A DNA stretch of 64,000 nt. Source: Streptomyces antibioticus (GTDB taxonomy: Bacteria; Actinomycetota; Actinomycetes; Streptomycetales; Streptomycetaceae). Both the position numbers and the translations under genes were made by a program. The notes beneath the pieces were generated by a model. That model made no database searches, had not been told where the DNA came from, and saw only the letters and a list, made by a program, of their open reading frames with translations. The first letter of the stretch is position 1. Each line of letters begins with the position of its first letter. The stretch covers positions 139,434 to 203,433 of the forward strand of contig NZ_KQ948431.1 of assembly GCF_001514065.1 (NCBI RefSeq), given 5' to 3'. Below, in pieces: positions 11,106-20,399 of this stretch.

Positions 11106-11720
11106 TCAGCTGCCGGTCCCGGTCCTGCCCCAGTCCGGGCCCGCCTTGGCCCAGGCCTGGTCCCAACGGGCGTACCGGCGACGGACCATGCGCCAGACGA
11201 TCAGCCGCCTGCTGCCCTCGACGAGACCGATGCCGAGCAGGGCCGCGCCGACCCCGGCGAGGACCGCGTGCGTGGTGGCGGTCGCGGAGTCCAGGGGGCG
11301 GGCCACTATGCGGCCGTGGGCGTCCGTCCAGATCGGGAAGTGGTCGCCGCTGTGCGGGTGTTTGAGGTTCGCCATCGCCGGGCCGTGCTGCACGGTGCCG
11401 TCCGGTGCGGTCCAGTCGGCGAGGACCCGGCTGCGCAGATCCCTGCCGGTGGACGTCTCGGGATCGGCGTCCAACGGGGAACGGCCCAGGGCGCGGGTCA
11501 CGGTGGCCGTGACCTCGTGGCGGGATGTCTGCTGCTGCCGGACGGACTTCTGCAGGGCGTCCTGGGCCACGCCGCCGACGACAGCGCCGGCCAGTGGTGT
11601 GACCACCAGGATCAGCAGCAGTGCCGCGAGTGCGACCCAGGCCTCGGCGAGGTCGGTCGCACGGCGCAGCGGATTGTGCCGCCAGCGCCAGAGTCCGTTG
11701 ATCGCTCGCACCGTCCGCAC
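11106..11720 (-). CDS. Rv1733c-family transmembrane protein
   Basis: The 204-residue protein matches the Rv1733c pattern found in many streptomycetes: a basic N-terminus with the WRWRHNPLRRATDLAEAW motif, a first membrane helix (residues about 28-50), a roughly 115-residue extracytoplasmic loop, and a second helix (about 150-170) before a basic tail (RMVRRRYARWDQAW). The function is unknown. The loop includes HSGDHFPIWTDAHGRIV. It lies just upstream of the beta-helix/AAA+ gene on the same strand, 111 bp apart, so cotranscription is possible but unproven. Confidence 0.88.
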   Translation of the reverse strand: MRTVRAINGLWRWRHNPLRRATDLAEAWVALAALLLILVVTPLAGAVVGGVAQDALQKSVRQQQTSRHEVTATVTRALGRSPLDADPETSTGRDLRSRVLADWTAPDGTVQHGPAMANLKHPHSGDHFPIWTDAHGRIVARPLDSATATTHAVLAGVGAALLGIGLVEGSRRLIVWRMVRRRYARWDQAWAKAGPDWGRTGTGS

Positions 11721-11886
11721 CCCCTTCCCGTTCCGTGATAACTCTCGGGACGGCAGATCACCCGCGGAGCCGGGCGAAGAGAGAGGGAAATCACCCGCGC
11801 CGGGCCCTTCTTATGAACTTCTCACACATGCCAACGCCACGCCCCCTGGCGCTAGTTCCCGCGAGCGGTCCTCGAACGGATCTCTT

Positions 11887-12714
11887 CTACTCCAGGACCG
11901 TGACCGGGTCGCCGACGCGGATCACGCCCGGTGTGAGGGGGACGAGGTTCTGCCCGAAGACCAGCTTGCCGCCCAGCCGCCGATGCCGGCCGAGCGTCAG
12001 CAGGGGCTCCTTGCCGCGCTCGGCGCTGTCCTGGTCCGTGGTGGTCACGACGCAGCGGCCGCAGGTCTTGGCGACGCGGAACTCGACCTCGCCGATCGCG
12101 AGGCGGGACCAGTGGTCCTCGGCCCAGGCCTCGGTGCCGGACACGACCGCGTTGGGGCGGAACCGGTTCATCGGCAGCGGTCCCTCGGCCGCGTGATCAC
12201 CCTGCGCGATCAGGGAGTTGAGGGCGTCCAGGGAAGCGGTCGTGGTGACCAGCAGCGGATAGCCGTCGGCGAAGCTGACGGTCTCGCCCTCGCGCGCGTA
12301 CTCGGGGTCGACGGGCCGGCGCGTCGCCGGGTCGTCCATGTGCACAAGACGGACGGCCGCGCCCAGGTAGGCGCTGCACCAGGCGTGCACGGCCGGGTCC
12401 TCGGCGGGTACCGCCTCCACCTTGTCCCCGAAGATCCGCATCGGCACGGTGCCGACCGGGCGCGGCACCGGCACCGTCAGCGGCTCCATCCCGGGTGCGG
12501 ACAGGCGAACGCCGCCGCCGGGCAGAAGCTCGGCGGCGGCGAGCGCGATGCGCGGTTGCTGGCGTTGTGTGACGACCTTTCCCCCGTCGTCGATCAGCGC
12601 CCAGCGCCGGTCTCCGGCCAGCCCCCAGGGCTCCACGACGGCTTCCCGGGGCGCCAGGCCCCGGAACGCCTTGACCGGATGGACATGAACCGACAGCAGC
12701 TGCGCATTCCCCAT
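11887..12714 (-). CDS. MOSC domain-containing protein (mARC-like)
   Basis: The 275-residue protein has an N-terminal MOSC_N beta-barrel (LLSVHVHPVKAFRGL; DRRWALIDDGGKVVTQRQ) and a C-terminal MOSC domain with the conserved cysteine in FRVAKTCGRCVVTTTDQDS. That residue coordinates molybdenum in mARC/YcbX enzymes. Family members bind sulfur-carrying molybdenum cofactor and reduce N-hydroxylated compounds or shuttle sulfur; which applies here cannot be told. The start is ATG 12714. It lies 42 bp downstream of the DUF6643-like gene on the same strand. Confidence 0.9.
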   Translation of the reverse strand: MGNAQLLSVHVHPVKAFRGLAPREAVVEPWGLAGDRRWALIDDGGKVVTQRQQPRIALAAAELLPGGGVRLSAPGMEPLTVPVPRPVGTVPMRIFGDKVEAVPAEDPAVHAWCSAYLGAAVRLVHMDDPATRRPVDPEYAREGETVSFADGYPLLVTTTASLDALNSLIAQGDHAAEGPLPMNRFRPNAVVSGTEAWAEDHWSRLAIGEVEFRVAKTCGRCVVTTTDQDSAERGKEPLLTLGRHRRLGGKLVFGQNLVPLTPGVIRVGDPVTVLE

Positions 12715-12756
12715 GGACCCATCGTGCCAGCAGGCACGGACAGGTCTGGGGTCGGC

Positions 12757-13188
12757 TCAGTAACCGCGGTACTGCTGGTTGTTGTACGGCTCCTGGTACG
12801 GCGCCGGAGCGGGCCGGGGAGCCGCGGGGCGCATCGCCTCGTAGCCCATGCCCTGGTTCATCGGACGCGGCTGCTGCTGCGGCCCGGGGTAACCGCGAGG
12901 CGCGGAGGCCTGCTGCGGGATGTAGGCGGCGGGCGCCTGCTGCAGCGGCGAGGGCTGCTGCGCCTGCGGGTAACCGTAGGAGGGCTGGGACGGTCCCGCC
13001 GGGAGGGCGGGCAGCGCGGACGGCAGCGCGGGCAGATGGCTGCTGCTCGGCATGGCGTACTCGGCCGGGACCCGGATCGGGGCGATCTGCGGGGTGCCCC
13101 GCTCGGCCACGAGCGAGTCGTAGATCGGAGTGTCCGGGAAGGAGGCGGAGTAGTAGCCGCCGCCATAAGTGGAGCGGGGGGAGGTCAT
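12757..13188 (-). CDS. Pro/Gln/Tyr-rich low-complexity protein (DUF6643-like)
   Basis: The 143-residue protein begins MTSPRSTYGGGYYSASFPDT, has a short ordered-looking stretch (PIYDSLVAERGTPQIAPIRV), and then is dominated by Pro, Gln, Ala and Tyr to the C-terminal YNNQQYRGY. This composition matches a small uncharacterised Streptomyces family, and the protein is probably disordered. No enzymatic motif, signal peptide or membrane segment is seen. The start is ATG 13188, with GGGGG/GGAGG purines just upstream on the gene strand. The function is unknown. Confidence 0.8.
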   Translation of the reverse strand: MTSPRSTYGGGYYSASFPDTPIYDSLVAERGTPQIAPIRVPAEYAMPSSSHLPALPSALPALPAGPSQPSYGYPQAQQPSPLQQAPAAYIPQQASAPRGYPGPQQQPRPMNQGMGYEAMRPAAPRPAPAPYQEPYNNQQYRGY

Positions 13189-13478
13189 GGCACATAAGTT
13201 AAGCCCACGATGTGCTGGTTGGGGAGACCGATAAGAGGGTTGTTTTCCGTGTCGGCAGTGACCCGGGATCCCCAATGCGAGCGAACTCGGCAAAAAGGGA
13301 CTGCGACCTGCGTTCGGATCCGGTAAAGGCCGAGTTCCAGGCGGGTTACCGGCGGTTGGAGAACGATCTTTCTGTGCGGGTCATGGGAGTTCGCTGCCGT
13401 GGGGAATAGGTTGACCCTGTAGAGAACCAATGGGCTGCCGGGACATGCCTGGCGCGGTGTCACGTGATGGGGGCGGAC
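13189..13478. other. Divergent intergenic region before the TerD gene, no gene seen
   Basis: This 290-bp interval separates two divergent genes and has locally lower G+C (for example GGTTGTTTTCCG near 13240). I see no open frame with coding character and no convincing hexamer pair. The GGGGG run at 13469-13473 serves as ribosome site for the TerD gene. It should hold both promoters. Confidence 0.4.
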
Positions 13479-14780
13479 ATGTCAATGCCGAAAGGATCCA
13501 ATACTCCGGTGCCGGCCACGGCGCTGCGGGTCGAATTGGGCTGGAGCACCGGGCCGGGGGTGCCCGACGCCGACTCGTCGGCGCTGCTCCTGGTCGGTGG
13601 GAAGGTGCGCTCCGACGGCGACTTCGTCTTCTACAACCAGCCCGCGCACTCCTCCGGCGCGGTCCGGCACGAGGGCAAGCGCAACGCCGGCGGTCAGGTG
13701 ACCGACACACTGCTCGTCGACCTCGCGCGCGTGGAGCCCGCCATCGAGACGATCGTGCTGGCCGCCTCCGCCGACGGCGGCGCCTTCGGACAGGTGCCTG
13801 GCCTCTACATCGAGGTCAAGGACGCCGCCCAGGGGACCTCCGTCGCCCGCTTCGACAGCACCGGCGCGACCGTCGAAACGGCCTTCGTGCTGGGCGAGTT
13901 CTACCGCCGCCAGGGCGCCTGGAAGTTCCGTGCCGTCGGCCAGGGCTACAGCAGCGGACTCGAAGGGCTGGCCACCGACTTCGGCATCACGGTGGACGAA
14001 CCCCAGCAGGCCGCCGCCGCGGCGCCGCCCGCACCCACCGTGGCGCACCCGGTCACCGCACCCCCGCCCATGCCCCCGGTGACCATGCCACCGCCGCCCG
14101 CCGCACCACCGGCGGCCCCTCCGGCAGCCGCGGCCCAGCCGGTCCGTCTGACCAAGGTCACGCTGACCAAGGCGTCCCCCTCGGTCTCGCTGGCCAAGCA
14201 GGGCGGCACCTCCGGCGCGATGCGGGTGAACCTCAACTGGGAGGTGCGCAAGCAGTTCTCGGGGTGGGCCAGCAAGCTCGGCCGCCCGGTCGCCATGCAC
14301 AACGACCTGGACCTCGACCTGTGCGCCCTGTACGAGCTCACCGACGGCAGCAAGGGCGTCGTCCAGGCCCTCGGCAACGCCTTCGGCGCGCTGCACCAGC
14401 CGCCCTTCATCCACCTCGACGGCGACGACCGCACCGGCGCCGTGGCGAGCGGCGAGAACCTCACGATCAACCTCGACCACAAGCAGCTCTTCCGCCGCAT
14501 CCTGGTCTTCGTCACCATCTACGAGGGCGCGCGCTCCTTCGCCGACCTGCACGCCACCGTGACCCTCCAGCCGCAGTACGGCGCCCCGATCGACTTCTCG
14601 CTCGACGAGTGCACCGTGCCCTCGACGGTGTGCGCCCTCGCCCTCATCACCAACACCGGCTCCGACCTGGTCGTCCAGCGCGAGGCCCGCTACCTGGTGC
14701 CCGAGCGCGGTGTGAGCCCGCAGCGGACCGTCGACTACGCCTACGGCTGGGGCATGAACTGGACCCCCGGCCGCAAGTAG
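13479..14780 (+). CDS. TerD-family protein with two TerD-like domains joined by a Pro-rich linker
   Basis: The 433-residue protein starts [20 protein letters not shown] and has a first TerD-like beta-sandwich (residues about 8-180) containing [19 protein letters not shown] and the calcium-site-like [16 protein letters not shown] linker of about 45 Pro/Ala residues follows. A second TerD-like domain (about 215-433) has [17 protein letters not shown] and LDGDDRTG. TerD proteins bind calcium and are linked to tellurite, phage or stress responses; in Streptomyces they affect development. ATG 13479 was chosen because a GGGGG site lies just upstream; GTG 13464 and ATG 13467 are alternatives. There are no other ter genes nearby. 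Confidence 0.88.
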   Translation: MSMPKGSNTPVPATALRVELGWSTGPGVPDADSSALLLVGGKVRSDGDFVFYNQPAHSSGAVRHEGKRNAGGQVTDTLLVDLARVEPAIETIVLAASADGGAFGQVPGLYIEVKDAAQGTSVARFDSTGATVETAFVLGEFYRRQGAWKFRAVGQGYSSGLEGLATDFGITVDEPQQAAAAAPPAPTVAHPVTAPPPMPPVTMPPPPAAPPAAPPAAAAQPVRLTKVTLTKASPSVSLAKQGGTSGAMRVNLNWEVRKQFSGWASKLGRPVAMHNDLDLDLCALYELTDGSKGVVQALGNAFGALHQPPFIHLDGDDRTGAVASGENLTINLDHKQLFRRILVFVTIYEGARSFADLHATVTLQPQYGAPIDFSLDECTVPSTVCALALITNTGSDLVVQREARYLVPERGVSPQRTVDYAYGWGMNWTPGRK

Positions 14781-14786
14781 CCCCGC

Positions 14787-15962
14787 TCACCCCTCTTCCG
14801 GGACGGTGCCCGGACGGGCGTAGGTGCGGCCCTTCCAGGCCGCACCGCGCCCCCGGTAGTGCTGCACCGCGGAGTCGACCGTCATCAGCAGATAGAGGAA
14901 CGCCGTGAACGGCAGCAGCGGAGCGAGCCACAGCGGCTGCCGGTAGTGGCGGAGCATCGGCACGTACGTCCCCGTCATCACCATCCACGCCGCACCGCCG
15001 AGCACCGCGGCCGTGGCGTCTCCCGCCGCGAGCCCCGCGACCAGGGCCACGGGCGGCACCAGATAGACCAGGGCCAGCCCCGCCACCGTGCCGGTCAGCA
15101 GCAGGAGGCTGTGCCGCAGCTGCGCGTACGCACTGCGCGACACCATGCGCCACAGGTCGTGCAGCCGGGGATACGGCCGGACGCTGTCCACCCGGTCCGC
15201 CAGCCCCAGCCAGATGTGACCGCCCCCGCCCTTGACCGCGCGCGCGAGTGCCACGTCGTCGATGACGGCGTGCCGGATCGCGTCCGGGATCCGCGCCCGC
15301 TCGGCGGCGTCGGCGCGCAGCAGCACACAGCCGCCCGCCGCGGCCGCCGTTCGCGATCCCTTCTTCCCGATCCGGCGGAACGGGTACAGCTGGGCGAAGA
15401 AGTAGACGAAGGCCGGCACGACCAGGCGCTCCCAGGTGCTCTCCACCCGGAGCCGGGCCATCTGGGAGACGACGTCGAACCCGCCGGTGCGCGCCGCCGC
15501 GACCAGACCCCGCAGGCTGTCGGGGGCGTGGGCGATGTCGGCGTCCGTCAGGAGCAGATACTCCGGGTCACGCGCGCGTGCCAGGCCGATGCCGTGCCGT
15601 ACCGCCCACAGCTTGCCGGTCCAGCCCGCGGGCGGTTCGCCCGGCGAGCCGACCGTCAGCGGCAGCCCGCCGTGCCGCCGGGACAGTTCGCGGGCGAGTT
15701 CTCCCGTGCCGTCCGTGCTGCCGTCGTCGACGAGGAAGATCTCGGCCCGCCCCGGATAGTCCTGGGCGAGCAGCGAGGGCAGGCTCGCGGGCAGCACCTC
15801 GGCCTCGTCGCGCGCGGGGACGACGACACCGACCGAGGGCCAGTCGTCAGGCTCCCGCCGTGCGGGGAGCCTGACGTCCGTGCGCCAGAAGAAGCCCTGG
15901 CAGAGCAACAGCCACAGCCAGGCGGCGAGGGATACGGCGGCGGTCCACGCGATGGCGCTCAC
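14787..15962 (-). CDS. hpnB: Membrane glycosyltransferase family 2, HpnB-like
   Basis: The 391-residue protein has an N-terminal membrane helix (WTAAVSLAAWLWLLLCQGFF) and a GT-A domain with VGVVVPARDEAEVLPASL, FLVDDGSTDGTG and LLTDADIAHAP (nucleotide and metal-binding Asp residues). HAVIDDVALARAVK gives the catalytic-base region, and three or four C-terminal membrane helices follow. The layout matches the hopanoid-associated glycosyltransferase HpnB, but no hopanoid genes are nearby, so the substrate is uncertain. The start is GTG 15962 (VSAIAWT). It is convergent with the TerD gene, with a 6-bp gap, and divergent from the racemase-like gene. Confidence 0.85.
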   Translation of the reverse strand: MSAIAWTAAVSLAAWLWLLLCQGFFWRTDVRLPARREPDDWPSVGVVVPARDEAEVLPASLPSLLAQDYPGRAEIFLVDDGSTDGTGELARELSRRHGGLPLTVGSPGEPPAGWTGKLWAVRHGIGLARARDPEYLLLTDADIAHAPDSLRGLVAAARTGGFDVVSQMARLRVESTWERLVVPAFVYFFAQLYPFRRIGKKGSRTAAAAGGCVLLRADAAERARIPDAIRHAVIDDVALARAVKGGGGHIWLGLADRVDSVRPYPRLHDLWRMVSRSAYAQLRHSLLLLTGTVAGLALVYLVPPVALVAGLAAGDATAAVLGGAAWMVMTGTYVPMLRHYRQPLWLAPLLPFTAFLYLLMTVDSAVQHYRGRGAAWKGRTYARPGTVPEEG

Positions 15963-16019
15963 GGGCGCAGTCTGCCCCACGGCGGCGGCCCGGAAGGGCT
16001 CATCGTCTATCGTGGCCGG

Positions 16020-16805
16020 GTGAAGATCGCGCTCATGGACTCCGGACTCGGCCTCCTCCCCGCCGCCGCCGCGGTACGCCGGCTGCGGCCCGACGCGGAT
16101 CTCGTCCTGTCCTGGGACCCCGACGGCATGCCGTGGGGACCGCGCACCCCCGAGGACATCACCGAGCGAGCCCTGGCCGTCGCCTCGGCCGCCGCCGAGC
16201 ACGCGCCCGACGTCCTCATCGTCGCCTGCAACACCGCGTCCGTGCACTCCCTGCCCGCCCTGCGCGCCCGCTTCGAACCGGACCTGCCGATCATCGGCAC
16301 CGTCCCCGCCATCAAGCCGGCCGCGGCCGGCGGCGGCCACGTCGCCATCTGGGCGACCCCCGCCACGACCGGGAGCGCCTACCAGCGCGGCCTGATCGAG
16401 CGGTTCGCCGTCGGCGTGGACGTCACCGAGGTCCCCTGCCCGGGGCTCGCGGACGCCGTGCACCACGCAGACGAGGCGGCCGCCGACGTCGCGGTCGCCG
16501 CTGCGGCCGCGCTCACGCCCGAGGACGTCACGACCGTCGTCCTCGGCTGCACCAACTACGAACTGGTCGCCGAACGCATCCGGGCGGCCGTCCAGCAGCC
16601 GGGCCGCCCGCCGCTGATCCTGCACGGCACGGCCGGAGCCGTGGCGGCCCAGGCCCTGCGCCGCATCGGTGTGGCCCCCGCGCTGGACGCCGCCGCGGAC
16701 GGCACGCTCACGGTCCTGCTCAGCGGACGGCAGGAGGCCCTGCCGGAGACCGCCCTGACGTACGAAGAAGGAAGGTTCCTCCAGGCGGTCACCCCCGCGC
16801 GGTGA
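16020..16805 (+). CDS. Aspartate/glutamate racemase-family protein
   Basis: The 261-residue protein keeps both catalytic cysteines of PLP-independent Asp/Glu racemases, in VACNTASVHSLPAL and VLGCTNYELVAE, and starts with IALMDSGLGLLPAAAAVRRL in place of the glutamate racemase FDSGVGGL. It could racemise glutamate, aspartate or a related acid. The usual murI of a streptomycete would be expected elsewhere, so this is probably a paralogue. The start is GTG 16020, 57 bp from the divergent HpnB-like gene. Confidence 0.82.
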   Translation: MKIALMDSGLGLLPAAAAVRRLRPDADLVLSWDPDGMPWGPRTPEDITERALAVASAAAEHAPDVLIVACNTASVHSLPALRARFEPDLPIIGTVPAIKPAAAGGGHVAIWATPATTGSAYQRGLIERFAVGVDVTEVPCPGLADAVHHADEAAADVAVAAAAALTPEDVTTVVLGCTNYELVAERIRAAVQQPGRPPLILHGTAGAVAAQALRRIGVAPALDAAADGTLTVLLSGRQEALPETALTYEEGRFLQAVTPAR

Positions 16806-16890
16806 CCGAGGGCGGCGAACGGCCCCGCCCGGACCGGTCACTCTGCGCGACGCGCTACCCGCGCGGCGAAACCTGAGTAACCTCATAGGC

Positions 16891-17436
16891 ATGAGGGACC
16901 ACCCCCACGGCGAGAACGTGCCGCATCCCCCTGTCTGGACCGGGCGGGCCACCAACCGGTTCCAGTGGCTGCTGGCGCTCGTCGGCGCCGCATGCCTGGC
17001 GCTCGGCATCGAGCTGGCCGTCGACTCGGCCTGGACCTCCGGCATCGCCCCGCTCGCGATGGCCGTCGTCGGCTGCATCGCGGCCGGGCTGCTGGTCCTG
17101 TTCGGCACGCTCGCGTTCGTGCACGTCGCCCTGAAGGTCGACGAGGAGTCCCTGGAGGTGCGCTGCGGCCACATCGGCCTGCCGCGCCGCCGCATCCCCC
17201 TGTCGTCGGTGGCCGGTGCCGAGGTCGACCCGCATGTCACCCCGCGGCACTGGGGCGGCTGGGGCTACCGCTGGCGGCCCGAGAAGGGCACCGCCGTCGT
17301 CGTCCGCCGCGGTGAGGGCGTCCGGCTCAGCCTGTGGGACGGACACACGTTCACGATCACCGTGGACGACGCCGAGGCCGCCGTACAGATCATCCGGGAC
17401 CGGCTGCGGCCGCGGACGCCCGGTGCGGCGCACTGA
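16891..17436 (+). CDS. Two-helix membrane protein with a PH-like C-terminal domain
   Basis: The 181-residue protein has two hydrophobic segments (residues about 26-45 and 52-78) followed by a soluble beta-rich domain starting VALKVDEESLEVRCGH. That domain has IPLSSVAGAEVDP and a GWGYRWRPEKGTAVVVRRGEG stretch, a pattern typical of bacterial PH-like membrane proteins. The function is unknown. The start is ATG 16891, with no strong ribosome site. It ends 2 bp from the convergent O-antigen-ligase-like gene. Confidence 0.8.
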   Translation: MRDHPHGENVPHPPVWTGRATNRFQWLLALVGAACLALGIELAVDSAWTSGIAPLAMAVVGCIAAGLLVLFGTLAFVHVALKVDEESLEVRCGHIGLPRRRIPLSSVAGAEVDPHVTPRHWGGWGYRWRPEKGTAVVVRRGEGVRLSLWDGHTFTITVDDAEAAVQIIRDRLRPRTPGAAH

Positions 17437-17438
17437 GG

Positions 17439-18509
17439 TCACGGAGCCAGCCGGTCGCCCGCGGGGCGTACCTCCGCCGCCCGCGGCGGTGACTCGTCCG
17501 TGAGCGGACGGGCCGTGGCCAGTCCCGCCAGCAGTCCGGCGCCCACCGACACCGTCGTGAAACTGAGGGCGTTGCCCACCGAGGCGATCGCCGCGAGCGC
17601 CGTCAGCGCCGCCCCGGCCGTGAGCACGACCGGCGTCGGGCGCGCGGAGCGCCACAGCGTGTAGAGCATCCAGCAGAACGCCCCGGCCAGCAGGAGCACG
17701 CCGACGACTCCCTGTTCCGCCGCCTGTTGCAGCGGTGCCGAGTGCGGCTTGCCGTCGGACAGCAGGGTGCGGGTCGCGGTGGTGCTGAGCTCGCCGAAGC
17801 GGCCGGGGCCCACGCCCAGCCCGGCGTCGTGGTGCGCCAGGTGCAGGGCGTCGTGCCACAGGTCGATCCGGTGCCGGGTCAACTGGCCCTCCAGCGACTC
17901 GGTGAGCCCCTCCGGCAGCGTCTTCCCGGCGACCGCCCAGGGCAGCGCCGTGGTGAGGGCCGCCGTCAGCGCCAGCCCGGCGAAGCCCGCACCCCGGTGG
18001 TCGCGCATCCGGCCGGCGGCGAGCGAGGCCAGCAGCACCGCGGCGCTCGCCACACAGCCGCCGACCGAGCCGAGGACCCCGGCTGTCACGACGATCCCCG
18101 CGGCCGCACCGCGCAGGGTGAGCCGCCATGCCGGGGTGCGCGCAGCCCACGCCGCGCAGCAGGCTGCACCCGTGGACAGCGCCAGCACCGCCGAGGTGCC
18201 GCCGGCGTGACCGAGCGGCGCGACGATCTCGGGCCCGGGGGACAGCCGCGGAGTGGCCACCACCAGGCCGACGCCGGTCGCCGCCGCCGCGCACAGCGCC
18301 GCGACCGGCAGGAGCGCGCCGCAGATCCGCCCCGCCGCATACCCGGCGGCCACCGCGAGGACCGCCAGCAGCACGCCCTCGGGACGGCCGTCGTGCACGG
18401 CCGCCGTGATCAGGGCCCACACGGCGCAGGCGCCCAGCACCGCGACACCCGCCGCGTCAGAAACGTTTCGTCTGTCGCCGTCCTCCCCAGGAACGGACGC
18501 AGACGTCAT
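17439..18509 (-). CDS. O-antigen ligase/polymerase-like membrane protein
   Basis: The 356-residue protein has about ten hydrophobic helices rich in Ala, Gly and Val. Near residues 195-245 it has the O-antigen ligase-type loop: ESLEGQLTRHRIDLWHDAL, GLGVGPGRFGEL and KPHSAPLQQAAEQGVVGVLL. The WxxA...G.G.G.F...HN pattern is that of WaaL/Wzy-like enzymes that transfer or polymerise glycans on the outer face of the membrane. It is far from the exopolysaccharide locus, so its glycan is unknown. The start is ATG 18509; an in-frame GTG is slightly upstream. Confidence 0.8.
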   Translation of the reverse strand: MTSASVPGEDGDRRNVSDAAGVAVLGACAVWALITAAVHDGRPEGVLLAVLAVAAGYAAGRICGALLPVAALCAAAATGVGLVVATPRLSPGPEIVAPLGHAGGTSAVLALSTGAACCAAWAARTPAWRLTLRGAAAGIVVTAGVLGSVGGCVASAAVLLASLAAGRMRDHRGAGFAGLALTAALTTALPWAVAGKTLPEGLTESLEGQLTRHRIDLWHDALHLAHHDAGLGVGPGRFGELSTTATRTLLSDGKPHSAPLQQAAEQGVVGVLLLAGAFCWMLYTLWRSARPTPVVLTAGAALTALAAIASVGNALSFTTVSVGAGLLAGLATARPLTDESPPRAAEVRPAGDRLAP

Positions 18510-18576
18510 CGCCGTGGATCCCACCCGACCCCCGTAACCGGTCTCCCCCCGACCTGTGCCGGGCCTCGCTCGTACG

Positions 18577-18626
18577 GCCGCCTGACCGGCCGCACGCCGT
18601 CGCACCGCCGCCTGACCGGCCGCACG
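18577..18626. repeat. Two 20-bp direct repeats, period 30 bp
   Basis: The 20-base sequence GCCGCCTGACCGGCCGCACG occurs at 18577-18596 and exactly again at 18607-18626, in the intergenic region between the O-antigen-ligase-like gene and lnt. This may be a local duplication or a pair of binding sites. Confidence 0.6.
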
Positions 18627-18779
18627 ACAAAGGCTCCGGCACACCGTAACCGCTGATGGACGGTTTGTGGACGAGTTGTGCAGGACGGATGCGGTACAGG
18701 TCGGCGGAGTGGGGCGACGGCGGTGCCGCCCTGTGGACCGCGCTGTCGGTGCCCAGGTCACCCGCCGTACACTCCCGGA

Positions 18780-20390
18780 GTGACCGTCACCGCAACATCC
18801 GTGGACGAGTCGGACCAGGCTCAGCCGCTCGCCGCCGCCCCGCGCGGGGCCCGCCTCGTGCGCTTCGTCCCGGCCCTCGCCGCCGCGCTCTCCGGAGTGC
18901 TCCTCTACGTCAGCTTCCCGCCCCGCACCCTGTGGTGGCTCGCGCTTCCCGCCTTCGCCGTCCTCGGCTGGGTGCTGCGCGGCCGCAGCTGGAAGGCGGG
19001 CCTGGGCCTCGGCTACCTCTTCGGCCTCGGCTTCCTGCTGCCGCTGCTGGTGTGGACCGGCGTGGAGGTCGGCCCCGGGCCGTGGATCGCGCTGGTGGCG
19101 ATCGAGGCGATCTTCGTCGCGCTGGTCGGTGCGGGCATCGCCACGGTGTCGAAACTGCCCGGCGCCCCGCTGTGGTCGGCGGCCCTGTGGATCGCCGGGG
19201 AGGCGGCACGCGCGCGTGTGCCGTTCAACGGCTTCCCCTGGGGCAAGATCGCCTTCGGCCAGGCCGACGGCGTCTTCCTGCCACTGGCCGCGGTGGGCGG
19301 GACCCCGGTGCTCGGCTTCGCGGTCGTCCTGTGCGGTTTCGGGCTCTACGACGTCGTCCGCGTCGCCGTCGCCAAGCGCCGCGGCCAGGACATACGCCGG
19401 CCGGCCGCCGCGGTCGCCCTGCTCAGCCTCGTCGTCCCCGTCCTCGGGGCGCTGGCCGCCCGCCCGCTGGTCAGCGACAAGGCCGAGAACGGCACCGTGA
19501 CCGTCGCCCTCATCCAGGGCAACGTGCCCCGCGCGGGCCTCGAGTTCAGCGCCCAGCGGCGCGCCGTCCTCGACTACCACGCGCGGGAGACCTTGCGACT
19601 GGCCGCGAAGGTGAAGGCCGGCAAGGTGCCCAAGCCCGACTTCGTGCTGTGGCCGGAGAACTCCGACGACGTCGACCCGTTCGCCAACTCCGACGCGTAC
19701 GCCGTCATCGAGGGTGCCGCCAAGGCGATGGGCGTGCCGATCTCGGTCGGCGGCGTCGTCGAGCGGGACGGCAAGCTCTACAACGAGCAGATCCTGTGGG
19801 ACCCGGTGAAGGGCCCGACCGACACCTACGACAAGCGGCAGATCCAACCCTTCGGCGAGTATCTCCCGCTGCGCTCGCTCGTCGGCGCGATCAACAGCGA
19901 CTGGACCTCGATGGTCCGCCAGGACTTCAGCCGCGGCACCAAGCCGGGCGTGTTCACCATGGCGGGCGCCAAGGTCGGACTGGTCACCTGCTACGAGGCG
20001 GCCTTCGACTGGACCGTGCGCTCCGAGGTCACCGACGGCGCCCAGCTGATCTCCGTGCCCAGCAACAACGCCACCTTCGACCGCAGCGAGATGACCTACC
20101 AGCAGCTCGCCATGTCCCGCGTCCGCGCCGTCGAGCACAGCCGGACCGTGACGGTGCCGGTCACCAGCGGGGTCAGCGCGATCATCATGCCGGACGGGCG
20201 GATCACCCAGAAGACCGGCATGTTCGTCGCCGACTCCCTCGTGCAGAAGGTGCCGCTGCGGTCCTCCGAGACCCCGGCCACCAAGCTCGGCACCCTGCCC
20301 GAGCTGCTGCTGGTCCTGGTGGCCGCGGGCGGACTGGGCTGGGCGATCACGACGCGCGTGCGCAACAGGCGGGTAGGGGCCGCCGGTTAG
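18780..20390 (+). CDS. lnt: Apolipoprotein N-acyltransferase
   Basis: The 536-residue membrane enzyme should add the third acyl chain to diacylated lipoproteins using phospholipid as donor. An N-terminal bundle of about six membrane helices (residues about 25-230) is followed by a nitrilase-fold domain with the catalytic triad visible: Glu in VLWPENSDDVDPF, Lys in TYDKRQIQPFGEY and Cys in GLVTCYEAAFDW. A last helix (LLLVLVAAGGLGWAI) ends the protein. GTG 18780 is preceded by CGGAG with almost no spacing, so the exact start is uncertain. The Nudix gene follows after 9 bp. Confidence 0.93.
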   Translation: MTVTATSVDESDQAQPLAAAPRGARLVRFVPALAAALSGVLLYVSFPPRTLWWLALPAFAVLGWVLRGRSWKAGLGLGYLFGLGFLLPLLVWTGVEVGPGPWIALVAIEAIFVALVGAGIATVSKLPGAPLWSAALWIAGEAARARVPFNGFPWGKIAFGQADGVFLPLAAVGGTPVLGFAVVLCGFGLYDVVRVAVAKRRGQDIRRPAAAVALLSLVVPVLGALAARPLVSDKAENGTVTVALIQGNVPRAGLEFSAQRRAVLDYHARETLRLAAKVKAGKVPKPDFVLWPENSDDVDPFANSDAYAVIEGAAKAMGVPISVGGVVERDGKLYNEQILWDPVKGPTDTYDKRQIQPFGEYLPLRSLVGAINSDWTSMVRQDFSRGTKPGVFTMAGAKVGLVTCYEAAFDWTVRSEVTDGAQLISVPSNNATFDRSEMTYQQLAMSRVRAVEHSRTVTVPVTSGVSAIIMPDGRITQKTGMFVADSLVQKVPLRSSETPATKLGTLPELLLVLVAAGGLGWAITTRVRNRRVGAAG

Positions 20391-20399
20391 GGTCGGGGC

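Noticed and set aside
8556-11720. Type VII secretion locus, suggested by the EccA-like AAA+ domain
   Set aside because: No EccB, C, D or E, no WXG100 proteins and no mycosin nearby.
14787-15962. Hopanoid biosynthesis cluster
   Set aside because: Only a single HpnB-like glycosyltransferase is present; no squalene-hopene cyclase or other hpn genes flank it.
16020-16805. Essential glutamate racemase murI
   Set aside because: Both catalytic Cys are present, but the N-terminal motif differs from typical MurI and no cell-wall genes are adjacent, so a paralogue is more likely.
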